From Desulfobacterales bacterium (lineage in GTDB: Bacteria; Desulfobacterota; Desulfobacteria; Desulfobacterales; SURF-7): a stretch of DNA of 33,558 bases. The stretch covers positions 1 through 33,558 of the forward strand of contig JANQFQ010000087.1 in assembly GCA_028277765.1 (NCBI GenBank), written 5' to 3'. Both the position numbers and the translations under genes were made by a program. Under the pieces are notes generated by a model that worked only from the letters and a program-made list of their open reading frames with translations, ran no database searches and was not told where the DNA came from. Positions within the stretch are counted from its first letter, which is position 1. Each line of letters opens with the position of its first letter. Below are positions 22,661-31,207 of this stretch, piece by piece.

Positions 22661-23860
22661 TTATTCCATTTTTTTTAGCAGCCTGAAACAGTCCTCAACA
22701 ATAAGTTCCGCAGCGTTTGGTTTACCGAAATTCATCAGCTTTGAAGCCATTTCTTTAAGTGCTGGTCTATTATTTTTGTAAAATTCAATTTTAGTTGCCA
22801 GGTTTTCTCCCTTAAGGAAGACTTCCTCGATTATTTCTGCGGCGCCTTGATCTGCCAGTGTCTCAGCGTTTAACAACTGATGGTTGTCGGCGGCAAAAGG
22901 GTAGGGGATAAAAATCACGCCCCTTCCGATAGCAGATACTTCTGCAATCGTGGTCGCCCCGGCCCTGCAGATGATCAGATCCGCGTTCCGATACTGTTCG
23001 GCCATATCATTAAAAAACGGCTGAACATTATGGTTGATATTAATATTATTGTAAGCGTCTGTTACAATTTTTTCATCCAAAGATCCGGTCTGGTGGATAA
23101 AGTAGTATTGTTCCGGCTCCCTGATATGCTTTAACGCGTCAATTACAGCCATATTTATACTATGGGCACCCTGACTCCCTCCCAATATCAGTATGGTGAA
23201 CAGATTGTCATGGACAGCTGTTTCAGTATCAGGGTGTTTAGCATTAACCGCGCATTGCAAGATTTCTTTACGCACTGGATTACCAGTAAGGCGGGCCTTG
23301 GTTTTGTTTATTTTTGTCTTATCAAAGGTCACGTAAATCCTGCTGACAAAACGTGACAGAAGCCTGTTAGTGATTCCCGGGATCATGTTCTGTTCATGGA
23401 GAACTGACGGAATACCTAGAAGCCAGGCGCCAACAATCAGGGGGCCGGACGAGTAGCCACCTACACCGATGACGATATCAGGTCTGAACGATTTTAGTAT
23501 AAGGATTGATTCAAAGATTCCTTTTGGAATTTTCAATGCGGATTTTATTTTTTGCCATACTGTTTTCCCTTTGATTCCTTCTGCGGAAATGCATTTAAGA
23601 TCAAAACCAGCTTCCTTTAATACGTTTTTATCAATAGGCTTTCCAGCATTTACAAAAAGGATTCGACTTTTCGAGTCATCTTCCTTAAAGGCGTGAGCTA
23701 TGGCGATACCGGGAAACAGGTGTCCGCCTGTTCCGCCACCGGCGATAATGACAGCTGGGGGATGATTAACGGCCTTGTCATTCACATGGTCTTTGCCGCC
23801 GGACATATTCAGCTGTTCTTGTTCAGAATATGGCGCTATGTTAGATGTCAGTGAGGTCAT
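22661..23860 (-). CDS. murG: Lipid II synthase MurG (GT28 N-acetylglucosaminyltransferase)
   Basis: This 399-aa peripheral membrane enzyme transfers GlcNAc from UDP-GlcNAc to lipid I. The 'IIAGGGTGGHLFPGIAIA' glycine loop and 'VIGVGGYSSGPLIVGAWLLGIPSVLHEQN' lie in the acceptor half. 'ILGGSQGAHSIN', 'ICRAGATTIAEVSAIGRGVIFIPYPFAADNHQLLNA' form the UDP-GlcNAc site. About 35 residues precede the first strand, more than usual, so a downstream Met (residue 19, MSGGKDHV) may be the true start; the ATG at 23860 overlaps the ftsW stop by 4 nt (ATGA), which favours it. Confidence 0.96.
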   Translation of the reverse strand: MTSLTSNIAPYSEQEQLNMSGGKDHVNDKAVNHPPAVIIAGGGTGGHLFPGIAIAHAFKEDDSKSRILFVNAGKPIDKNVLKEAGFDLKCISAEGIKGKTVWQKIKSALKIPKGIFESILILKSFRPDIVIGVGGYSSGPLIVGAWLLGIPSVLHEQNMIPGITNRLLSRFVSRIYVTFDKTKINKTKARLTGNPVRKEILQCAVNAKHPDTETAVHDNLFTILILGGSQGAHSINMAVIDALKHIREPEQYYFIHQTGSLDEKIVTDAYNNININHNVQPFFNDMAEQYRNADLIICRAGATTIAEVSAIGRGVIFIPYPFAADNHQLLNAETLADQGAAEIIEEVFLKGENLATKIEFYKNNRPALKEMASKLMNFGKPNAAELIVEDCFRLLKKME

Positions 23861-24972
23861 GTTTTGCGTGATGCTCCAATGTTCATCAATATCCCGATAA
23901 ATATCATGTTAATAAGGAGGGATGATCCGCCATAGCTGAGGAAAGGGAGTGTCAGCCCCTTTGCCGGCAGCAGACCTAGTGTAACCCCCATGTTGACACA
24001 AGCCTGTAAAACAATTGCAGTTGTAAGCCCAACAGCGAGAAATGATCCAAAAAGATCAGGCGCATTTTTTGCGATAGTGATTCCCCGCCATAGGATAATG
24101 AAATAGAGCACCAGGATGACAAATACACCCACAAGCCCGAGTTCTTCACCGATGACTGAAAAGATAAAATCTGTATGCGGTTCAGGCAGGTAAAAAAGTT
24201 TCTGATAACCCTGTCCGATTCCTGTACCGCTCAAACCGCCCGACCCAAAAGCCATCAGTGAGTGTACAATCTGATAACCTTCATCTGAAGAATAGCGCCA
24301 TGGATTCATAAAACTGATCAGACGCTGGAGCCTGTATTCCTCATGGATCATTAAAAGACACGCGATGGGGACAATGAGGATGAGGGATGAAGCAAGATGC
24401 AGTATCCGTACACCGCCGATGAACATCATGATCCATGCGATAGCGAAGATAATGACAATTGAACCGAAATCAGGCTGAAGAAAAATCAGGATCGCGAATG
24501 CTGTGAGTAAGATCGCATGGGGCAGAAAGCCTATGGAAAACTGTTTTATCTTATCTCTCTTACAGCTCATGGAGTAAGCGAGGTAAACAACCACGGCAAA
24601 CTTCGCTAACTCGGTGGGCTGAAACGAGATCCCGTAAAATCGCAGCCAGCGTGAGGCGCCGCCGGCATCATGACCGATACCTGGAACTAGCGTGGCTGCA
24701 ACTAGGAGTATGGCGAGCAGGATGAGTCCGTACGCGGAAGTGGAAAAAGACCTGTACGGAATATGGCGGCATGCGATAAGAGCACAGATACCTGTTATGG
24801 CGAAAACAAACTGCTTTTGTAAGAAGAAGTAGTCGTTGCCAAATTTTTTGAGGGCGATGGCAGAACTGGAGCTGTATGTCATCACAATTCCCATGCCTAC
24901 TAGAAAAAGGACAGGGAACAACAGCCCTGGATCGTATACCATAACGCTTGATTTTGCTATATTTTTTCTCAT
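23857..24972 (-). CDS. ftsW: FtsW, SEDS-family peptidoglycan glycosyltransferase
   Basis: This 371-aa integral membrane protein has about ten helices. It polymerises lipid II at the septum with FtsI. SEDS landmarks are 'GASRWLRFYGISFQPTELAKFAVVVYLA', the cytosolic-side 'RLQRLISFMNPW', the large periplasmic loop with 'SLMAFGSGGLSGTGIGQGYQKLFYLPEPHTDFIFSVIGEELG', and the final 'GLLPAKGLTLPFLSYGGSSLL'. It overlaps murD upstream and murG downstream by 4 nt each. Its place beside murG and in a division cluster argues for FtsW rather than RodA. Confidence 0.95.
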   Translation of the reverse strand: MRKNIAKSSVMVYDPGLLFPVLFLVGMGIVMTYSSSSAIALKKFGNDYFFLQKQFVFAITGICALIACRHIPYRSFSTSAYGLILLAILLVAATLVPGIGHDAGGASRWLRFYGISFQPTELAKFAVVVYLAYSMSCKRDKIKQFSIGFLPHAILLTAFAILIFLQPDFGSIVIIFAIAWIMMFIGGVRILHLASSLILIVPIACLLMIHEEYRLQRLISFMNPWRYSSDEGYQIVHSLMAFGSGGLSGTGIGQGYQKLFYLPEPHTDFIFSVIGEELGLVGVFVILVLYFIILWRGITIAKNAPDLFGSFLAVGLTTAIVLQACVNMGVTLGLLPAKGLTLPFLSYGGSSLLINMIFIGILMNIGASRKT

Positions 24973-26324
24973 ACCTGTCTCAGTTTTTCAACCTCTTTGC
25001 AAAAAATATTGCCCCGCTCTGCGTAGCTGCTGTACATGTCAAAGCTTGCACAGGCAGGGGATAGAAGAACGATGTCACCGGATACTGCTGTTTTATGTGC
25101 TGCAGACACGGCCTCCTTCATTGATGAAACTGCTTCAGCGGCAGTAATTTTACCGATAGAATTTAGTATCTCATCAGCGGCTTCACCCATGACGATCAGT
25201 TTTTTTACCCGATTCTTAATAAGATCGTGTAAAAGATTGTAGTTGCCGCCTTTGCCGCGTCCTCCCATTATCAGGACTATGTTTTCATTAAAAGATTCAA
25301 TAGCCCGCACAACAGCGTCAACGTTTGTTGCCTTGGAATCGTCAAAATACCTGACACCGTTAACTGTATCCACGTATTCAAGCCTGTGGGAGAGCCCCTT
25401 AAACTGTTTAAGTGCGGCTTCTATCCCTGTAAATGTTCCACCTGCTGCCAGGCACGAGAGAGCGGCAGCGGATGTGTTTTCAATGTTATGCCTGCCGGGA
25501 ATAGGGATGGACATGATATCCAGGGTCTCATGTGATTCCGGCGAAATGGTGAACACGATTTTATTACAGTTTATATTAGCCCCTTTTTTATACTCACCTG
25601 TGTGATTAAAATAAAGTAGATCGCTTTTTATATTTTTTGTAACAGAAAGAACAGCTGAATCGGAGCCGTTAATGACCGCGAAGTCGTCTTTCTCCTGGTT
25701 TTCAAAAATACGCCCTTTTGACTTTGCGTACGCCTTAAAATCTGGATACCGATCAAGGTGGTCTTCAGTAATGTTCAGCAGGACACCGACCTTGGGACGG
25801 AAAGAAGTGACGGTGTCTAGCTGAAAACTGCTCAATTCCACCACAAGCACATCCGCCCTGTTTTTATTACTAACATAGCTTATCAACGGGTTACCGATAT
25901 TCCCACCCACAAAGACCTGTAAACCAGAGCTTTCGAGCATTTTACCGATAAGCTCTGTGGTTGTGGTTTTACCGTTGGTGCCTGTTACAGCTACGATTGG
26001 TTCCCGGATAAACCTGGAAGCAAGTTCGATTTCTCCGATAACCGGTACGCCTTCTTGTATTGCCTTAACAATAGGATCAATCGTGAGGGGGACCCCCGGG
26101 CTTACCACGATGACATCTGATTCTAAAAAAGTCTTGATCCTGTGTTTGCCTAGCTCAAGGCTGATATTCATCTCACGTGCCGCCGGGGCGTATGACGCCA
26201 GGTCAGCCTCTTCGGAAATATCCGTAATAGTAACGTCTGCTTTTCTTTTTATCAGGAATCGCGCAGTTTCAATTCCAGATATCCCAAGACCTACAACCAG
26301 AAATTTTTTGTTTTTAACTTCCAT
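24969..26324 (-). CDS. murD: UDP-MurNAc-L-alanine:D-glutamate ligase MurD
   Basis: This 451-aa ligase adds D-glutamate. The N domain starts 'KFLVVGLGISGIETARFLI' (8-26), the P-loop is GTNGKTTT (115-122), then 'VVELSSFQLDT', 'LLNITEDHLDRYPDF' and, in the C domain, 'RYFDDSKATNVDAV' and 'LIMGGRGKGGNY'. Those match the MurD subfamily. Its stop overlaps the ftsW start by 4 nt and its start is 7 nt after mraY. Confidence 0.97.
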   Translation of the reverse strand: MEVKNKKFLVVGLGISGIETARFLIKRKADVTITDISEEADLASYAPAAREMNISLELGKHRIKTFLESDVIVVSPGVPLTIDPIVKAIQEGVPVIGEIELASRFIREPIVAVTGTNGKTTTTELIGKMLESSGLQVFVGGNIGNPLISYVSNKNRADVLVVELSSFQLDTVTSFRPKVGVLLNITEDHLDRYPDFKAYAKSKGRIFENQEKDDFAVINGSDSAVLSVTKNIKSDLLYFNHTGEYKKGANINCNKIVFTISPESHETLDIMSIPIPGRHNIENTSAAALSCLAAGGTFTGIEAALKQFKGLSHRLEYVDTVNGVRYFDDSKATNVDAVVRAIESFNENIVLIMGGRGKGGNYNLLHDLIKNRVKKLIVMGEAADEILNSIGKITAAEAVSSMKEAVSAAHKTAVSGDIVLLSPACASFDMYSSYAERGNIFCKEVEKLRQV

Positions 26325-26331
26325 GACATGT

Positions 26332-27411
26332 TTACCTTATCTTCAGTGTACTCATAGAAATAAGGGCAAGGGCGATGGCGATTATCCAGAACCTTACGAT
26401 GACTTTAGGTTCAGGCCATCCTTTTAATTCAAAATGGTGATGAATGGGCGCCATTTTGAAAATCCGCTGCCCGTTTGTCATTTTAAAAAAACTTACCTGG
26501 AAAATAACTGAGAGAGTTTCAATAACAAAAAGCCCGCCAACAATTACCAGGAGTATTTCCTGCTTGGTTATGACAGCTACCGTGCCGAGTATGCCGCCAA
26601 GAGAGAGTGACCCGACGTCTCCCATGAAAATCTGGGCAGGGTAGGCGTTAAACCATAAAAAGCCTACGGAAGCACCAGCCACTGTACCGCAGAAAATAGC
26701 GATTTCCCCGCTCCCCTTTACGAAGTTGATCTGAAGATAATCCGCTATGACCGCATGTCCGGCAACATATGCGAAAACCATATAAGTTACCGCTGCTATG
26801 GCCACTGGACCAATGGCGAGGCCGTCGAGACCGTCTGTAAGGTTAACCGCGTTTGAGGCCCCTACTATGACAACAGCAGCGAAAATGACATACCCGATCC
26901 CTAGGTCCGGAGAGATATTTTTAAAAAAAGGTATGGTTACCTTTGTGTCAAATTCGGCGCACAAACATACAAGCGTTCCGGTTAAGAGTGCCAGTAATAA
27001 TTGCAGCAGCAGCTTGCCCCTTGCGCTCAGTCCCTTGCTTCTTTTTTTGATCAGCATTAGGTAGTCATCAGCGAAGCCGATGGCGGCGAAACCGACAGCA
27101 GCCAAGAGGACGATGTGTATATAATCATTGGTCAGATCGGCCCATAAAAGCGTGGATACAGTTATTGAAAAGATAATCAGTATCCCGCCCATGGTGGGTG
27201 TACCCGCTTTATCATAATGACTTTCCGGGCCCGTTTCCCTGATATACTGTCCTACCTGCATTTTCCGAAGTCTTTTGATAACCCACGGCCCAAGCAGGAA
27301 ACAGACAAAGAACGCTGTCAGACTGGCGTAAATCGTCCGGAATGTAATATACTGAAAAAGATTAAAAAATGATATTTCAGTATGGAGCGGATATAGTATA
27401 TGGTATAGCAT
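26332..27411 (-). CDS. mraY: Phospho-MurNAc-pentapeptide translocase MraY
   Basis: This 359-aa protein with ten helices makes lipid I on undecaprenyl phosphate. The typical start [10 protein letters not shown] is present. Catalytic motifs are '[17 protein letters not shown]' (DDxxK), '[13 protein letters not shown]', '[12 protein letters not shown]' and the His triplet in '[15 protein letters not shown]'. It is separated from murF by an extra secreted-protein gene, unlike the usual murF-mraY junction. Confidence 0.97.
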   Translation of the reverse strand: MLYHILYPLHTEISFFNLFQYITFRTIYASLTAFFVCFLLGPWVIKRLRKMQVGQYIRETGPESHYDKAGTPTMGGILIIFSITVSTLLWADLTNDYIHIVLLAAVGFAAIGFADDYLMLIKKRSKGLSARGKLLLQLLLALLTGTLVCLCAEFDTKVTIPFFKNISPDLGIGYVIFAAVVIVGASNAVNLTDGLDGLAIGPVAIAAVTYMVFAYVAGHAVIADYLQINFVKGSGEIAIFCGTVAGASVGFLWFNAYPAQIFMGDVGSLSLGGILGTVAVITKQEILLVIVGGLFVIETLSVIFQVSFFKMTNGQRIFKMAPIHHHFELKGWPEPKVIVRFWIIAIALALISMSTLKIR

Positions 27412-27456
27412 ATTGTTTTACCGTAAGTTTATATGGTTTTTCCTGTTACCACCTGA

Positions 27457-27948
27457 TTAATCAACTGTATTGAACAAGTAGCTTAATTTAAGATTTTCTA
27501 CAGCATTCGTATTCTTATCGTTCGGGTTTCTTAAATACGCCCTAAGTTTACTCTTTGCATTTGTATCGACATAACCGATTGCCCCTTCTGTTTCTGAAAC
27601 ATATTTCAGCATCTGGTCAATGGTTGTAAACTGTTTAGGGGCTCTTGCTTTTCCAGTGAAAACTTTCTCTCTCCAGTAGTTACGAAACTGCGGGCTGTTT
27701 TTCTGTATATATTTTTTTAAAAAGAGCTTGTGGGTTTTAGAATCTTTTAATGTCACGAAATGAATTTTTTTATTATCGCTCCATTTTGTTTTCTTACCCA
27801 GAAAAATGTTCTTAACATCTTTTTTACTTAGAGATGTATCTTCCACGCTGTTGTTGCAGATGATGATGACTTCAGCAAAAGATACTGATGTGAAAGCAAG
27901 AACCATTACACAAATAAATACAATTGTTAACATCCTGTTAGATTTCAT
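27457..27948 (-). CDS. Secreted PstS-like (phosphate-type substrate-binding) small protein
   Basis: This 163-aa protein has a clear Sec signal peptide (MKSNRMLTIVFICVMVLAFTSVSFA, cleavage after SFA about residue 25). The mature part resembles the short PBP/PstS-like domain: 'LSKKDVKNIFLGKKTKWSDNKKI', 'KLFLKKYIQKNSPQFRNYWREKVFTGK', 'TEGAIGYVD'. This is the pattern of stand-alone phosphate-type binding proteins of Proteobacteria, whose function is largely unknown. A GGAGAGAGG site precedes the ATG. It lies inside the dcw cluster between murF and mraY, on the same strand; no transporter partner is nearby. It might be an insertion riding the operon or have an envelope role (inference). Confidence 0.85.
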   Translation of the reverse strand: MKSNRMLTIVFICVMVLAFTSVSFAEVIIICNNSVEDTSLSKKDVKNIFLGKKTKWSDNKKIHFVTLKDSKTHKLFLKKYIQKNSPQFRNYWREKVFTGKARAPKQFTTIDQMLKYVSETEGAIGYVDTNAKSKLRAYLRNPNDKNTNAVENLKLSYLFNTVD

Positions 27949-28023
27949 TTCCCTCTCTCCTCTAAGTTGAAGATTAATATTATATATCTTATTCTGTTTT
28001 ATATTTTTTCAGCCTCAGCTGTT

Positions 28024-29427
28024 TTATCCCTTAAGACCCTGTACGATTTTTTCCATTTCCATTGCCCTGGATCCCTTTATAAGAACCCAGTCTCCTGGTT
28101 TTAAGTGATTCATCAGGTCTTTAATTATCTCTTCCTTTGTCCCGATAAATATCCTTTCCGGATTCATTGCTTCTGTTTCAGCTCCTTCTGCTACAGCTTC
28201 AGCAAATTTTCCTGAAGCGTAGAGTTTTGTAACTTCTAATTTTGCCGCTAAAGAACCAATATTTTTGTGCAGGGAATCAGCTTCTTCCCCGAGTTCATTC
28301 ATGTCACCTGTGACTAGAAAACTGTTTTTTCCGTTTTTGAGTGACATGAGCGTTTTTATGGAGGCTTTCATCGATTCCGGGTTCGCGTTGTAAGTGTCAT
28401 CAATAATATGTATACCCTGTTTTGTCGTAAGGATATTCATCCTTCCCTTGACAGGGATAAATTTTTCCAGGCCGTCCTTTATCTCATCCAGACTTAATCC
28501 CAGATGATATCCGACCGCTGCTGCTGCAAGCGCATTTGAGACCATAAAGTCACCCGGCATGTTGAGGTTGATATCAATTGAACCGTCTGGTGTTGATAAG
28601 GAAAATGAGAGACCAAGCCCGACGTTTCTGATTGATCTGCCGCGGATGGATGCGTTTTCTGAAAGTCCAAAAAGAATAATGTTCCTTGATGTCTTTTTAG
28701 AAAGTTGATGTACGCGGGGGTCGTCAGTATTGAGGATAGCTGTTCCTCCTTGTTTTATTTCATCAAGGAGTTCGCCCTTAGCATTCATGACTCCTTCTAT
28801 TGATCCGACTCCTTCAAGGTGCGCTGGGCCTATATTGGTAATCACACCAACATCTGGAGTGCATATACTGGCCAGTCTGCTGATTTCACCGGGTCTGTTC
28901 ATACCGAGTTCCAAAACAGCCCATTGATGTGAATCGCTTAATTTAAAAAGTGTCAGCGGAAGGCCGATTTCATTGTTAAAGTTGCCATGGGTTGACAGGG
29001 TTGAAAATTTTTTTTCAACAACAGAAGCAGTCATTTCTCTGGTGGTTGTTTTACCGTTTGATCCGGTAATGGCGACAACCGAGGATTTAGATCGTTTAAG
29101 CTGGTAAGACGCGAGATCGCCCAGAGAAAAGGTAGTGTCATCCACAGCCACACAGGATATCCCCGAAGCGGTCCATTCGTTAACAGGGAGTTTTGGAGCT
29201 GCGCTTAGATTCACAAGAAAACCGCGAATACCGTTTTGAACGGTGTCCCTGATAAAACCGTGTCCATCATGATTTTTTCCTGCAATTGCCACAAATAGAT
29301 CCTTCTGACTGATATTGCGTGAATCAATCGATATGCCTGAAAAGTAGGCGGCATTGCTACCGCAGAGGAGGGAGCCTCCTGTGGCATCAAGAATATCCTG
29401 AATTGTCCATGGTAACGGCTGCATCAT
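28024..29427 (-). CDS. murF: UDP-MurNAc-tripeptide D-alanyl-D-alanine ligase MurF
   Basis: This 467-aa ligase adds D-Ala-D-Ala, completing the pentapeptide. The N domain shows 'SIDSRNISQKDLFVAIAGKNHDGHGF', and the P-loop is GSNGKTTT (122-129). 'LELGMNRPGEI', 'ITNIGPAHLEGVGS' and 'IIDDTYNANPESMKASI' are MurF-specific. A second Met follows the first directly. The start lies 250 nt after murE, an unusually long gap for this cluster (see the small ORF). Confidence 0.97.
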   Translation of the reverse strand: MMQPLPWTIQDILDATGGSLLCGSNAAYFSGISIDSRNISQKDLFVAIAGKNHDGHGFIRDTVQNGIRGFLVNLSAAPKLPVNEWTASGISCVAVDDTTFSLGDLASYQLKRSKSSVVAITGSNGKTTTREMTASVVEKKFSTLSTHGNFNNEIGLPLTLFKLSDSHQWAVLELGMNRPGEISRLASICTPDVGVITNIGPAHLEGVGSIEGVMNAKGELLDEIKQGGTAILNTDDPRVHQLSKKTSRNIILFGLSENASIRGRSIRNVGLGLSFSLSTPDGSIDINLNMPGDFMVSNALAAAAVGYHLGLSLDEIKDGLEKFIPVKGRMNILTTKQGIHIIDDTYNANPESMKASIKTLMSLKNGKNSFLVTGDMNELGEEADSLHKNIGSLAAKLEVTKLYASGKFAEAVAEGAETEAMNPERIFIGTKEEIIKDLMNHLKPGDWVLIKGSRAMEMEKIVQGLKG

Positions 29428-29456
29428 AAATTATAAATAATACCTATGCGCCGGTA

Positions 29457-29632
29457 TTAACTGTCATACCTTATCCAGCGCTGTTTTTCCCGGTGAAACC
29501 AGGGCATTCCTACATTGTATAGATTCTTGCCATAACACTGTACTTCTTGTTGTTTTCATATAACTGGTTAATAAAGAGCTTGGTTTCCTGGGTTCCACTA
29601 TTGGATTCAAGTAAAATCAGATATAAAGCCAT
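29457..29632 (-). CDS. Small ORF between murE and murF, possibly frameshifted
   Basis: The ATG at 29632 has a strong GGAGG site 8 nt upstream and opens a 40-codon frame, MALYLILLESNSGTQETKLF and onward to ARIYTM, with a stop at 29510-29512. Shifting one frame near that stop reads on as VGMPWFHREKQRWIRYDS and stops at 29457-29459, giving a coherent 57-58 residue basic protein. The strong Shine-Dalgarno and protein-like tail suggest a real small gene, either the 40-aa product or a frameshifted longer one. I recognise no family. It sits in a gap where murE and murF usually touch. Confidence 0.4.
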
Positions 29633-29683
29633 TGTTTTATCCTCCGTTTAATGAATAATAGTGATGTTCCCCCCCTGAAAATA

Positions 29684-31207
29684 TTATTGTGTATGGTTAC
29701 CAAGGGCTATTTTAGCCTCGACCCTGTCATCAAAGGGGATCGTCTTTTCCCCGATTATCTGATAGGTTTCATGGCCCTTTCCCGCGATCAGGACAGTATC
29801 ACCCGGGGAAGACATTGAAATGCCGAGCTGTATCGCCTTCCTGCGGTCCGGTTCCACGACATACCCTTTATTATTAAAATTATTTTCCAGTTCTTTTTTG
29901 TCATATTCATGAGCAGATACCTGCTGGGTACCGTCCAGTATTTGTCGGATGATTTTAAGAGGATCTTCAGTACGGGGGTTGTCAGAAGTAATTACCGTCA
30001 GATCAGAATACTTTCCCGCGATTTTCCCCATCAAGGGGCGTTTGGTGCTGTCCCTGTCCCCCCCGCATCCAAAAACAGAAATCATTTTTCCATCTGAAAC
30101 TGTTTTTAAAGTGGACATAACATTTTCCAAGGCATCAGGCGTGTGAGCATAATCAACGAAAATAAAACGGTTGCCACTGTCAGAGATCCGCTCAAGCCGC
30201 CCTGGTACTGATTGGAAGCTTTCAAGTCCCTTTTTAATGATTTCTGGGGAAATACCGAGCGCGTGTCCAGCACCTGCCGCGCATAAAATATTTTCAATGT
30301 TGAATGTGCCGACCAGAGACGAACGGATATTTATATCAGCCTCCGGTATTGAGATGGTACATGAAATGCCTGAAAGGCTATTTTCAATCCTTTCTGCCCT
30401 GATCGTGTAGTCATCTGAAAAACCTACGGAAAGACATTTTACGGAAAGTGTTTTGAGAAGCTCTTGTCCCCTGTCATTATTGCAATTAATAACTGCTATC
30501 GCGGTATCTGCTTTAGGACTATTGCTGAGGTGATCGGTAAACAGCCTCTTTTTGCATGCCCAGTATGAGGACATGTTTTCATGATAATCCAGATGGTCCT
30601 GAGTCAGGTTGGTAAACAGACAGACATCAAACCAGCAGCTGTCCACACGGCCAAGGTCGATTGCATGGGATGATACTTCCAGGACAACATGGGTAACACC
30701 GCTGGTGGCCATTTCATGGAGGATCCGCTGAAGATCGAGCGATTCCGGTGTTGTCATGGGATTATCGAAGATCTTGTTTGAATGACGGTAATTCACAGTA
30801 CCGATGACCCCTGTTCGAAAACCGGCTTTTTCCAGTATGCTTTCAATCAGAAAAGAAGTGGTTGTTTTCCCGTTAGTACCGGTTAGACCAATAACGGTCA
30901 TAGATGTTGAAGGATAACCGTAGAATTTTGCTGACAGCTCTGCCAGGGCTTTCCTGGTATCTTTGACTTCAACAACTGTTATATCCCGGCTTACTGGTTT
31001 CTGGACAACTACCGCTGATGCTCCCTTTGCCAGCGCGTCATCAATATAGTCGTGTCCGTCCGCTGTAAGTCCGGGAACGGCAATAAAGAGACCGCCCGGG
31101 ACAACATCTGTTGACATGCAGTGAACAGAGCCTATTTCAGGATCCGGTATACCGACATTTATAACGGTTTTTTGAGGCAGCGTATCAAGTAGTGCAGAAA
31201 GCTTCAT
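29684..31207 (-). CDS. murE: UDP-MurNAc-dipeptide meso-diaminopimelate ligase MurE
   Basis: This 507-aa ligase adds the third residue. The P-loop is GTNGKTTT (110-117), followed by 'LEVSSHAIDLGRVD' (176-189) and 'LTQDHLDYHENM'. The specificity motif DNPR (409-412, in SDNPRTEDP) is that of meso-diaminopimelate enzymes, so the peptidoglycan is of the Gram-negative A1-gamma type. 'GKGHE' near the C terminus is also conserved. The start overlaps the ftsI stop by 4 nt (ATGA). Confidence 0.97.
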   Translation of the reverse strand: MKLSALLDTLPQKTVINVGIPDPEIGSVHCMSTDVVPGGLFIAVPGLTADGHDYIDDALAKGASAVVVQKPVSRDITVVEVKDTRKALAELSAKFYGYPSTSMTVIGLTGTNGKTTTSFLIESILEKAGFRTGVIGTVNYRHSNKIFDNPMTTPESLDLQRILHEMATSGVTHVVLEVSSHAIDLGRVDSCWFDVCLFTNLTQDHLDYHENMSSYWACKKRLFTDHLSNSPKADTAIAVINCNNDRGQELLKTLSVKCLSVGFSDDYTIRAERIENSLSGISCTISIPEADINIRSSLVGTFNIENILCAAGAGHALGISPEIIKKGLESFQSVPGRLERISDSGNRFIFVDYAHTPDALENVMSTLKTVSDGKMISVFGCGGDRDSTKRPLMGKIAGKYSDLTVITSDNPRTEDPLKIIRQILDGTQQVSAHEYDKKELENNFNNKGYVVEPDRRKAIQLGISMSSPGDTVLIAGKGHETYQIIGEKTIPFDDRVEAKIALGNHTQ

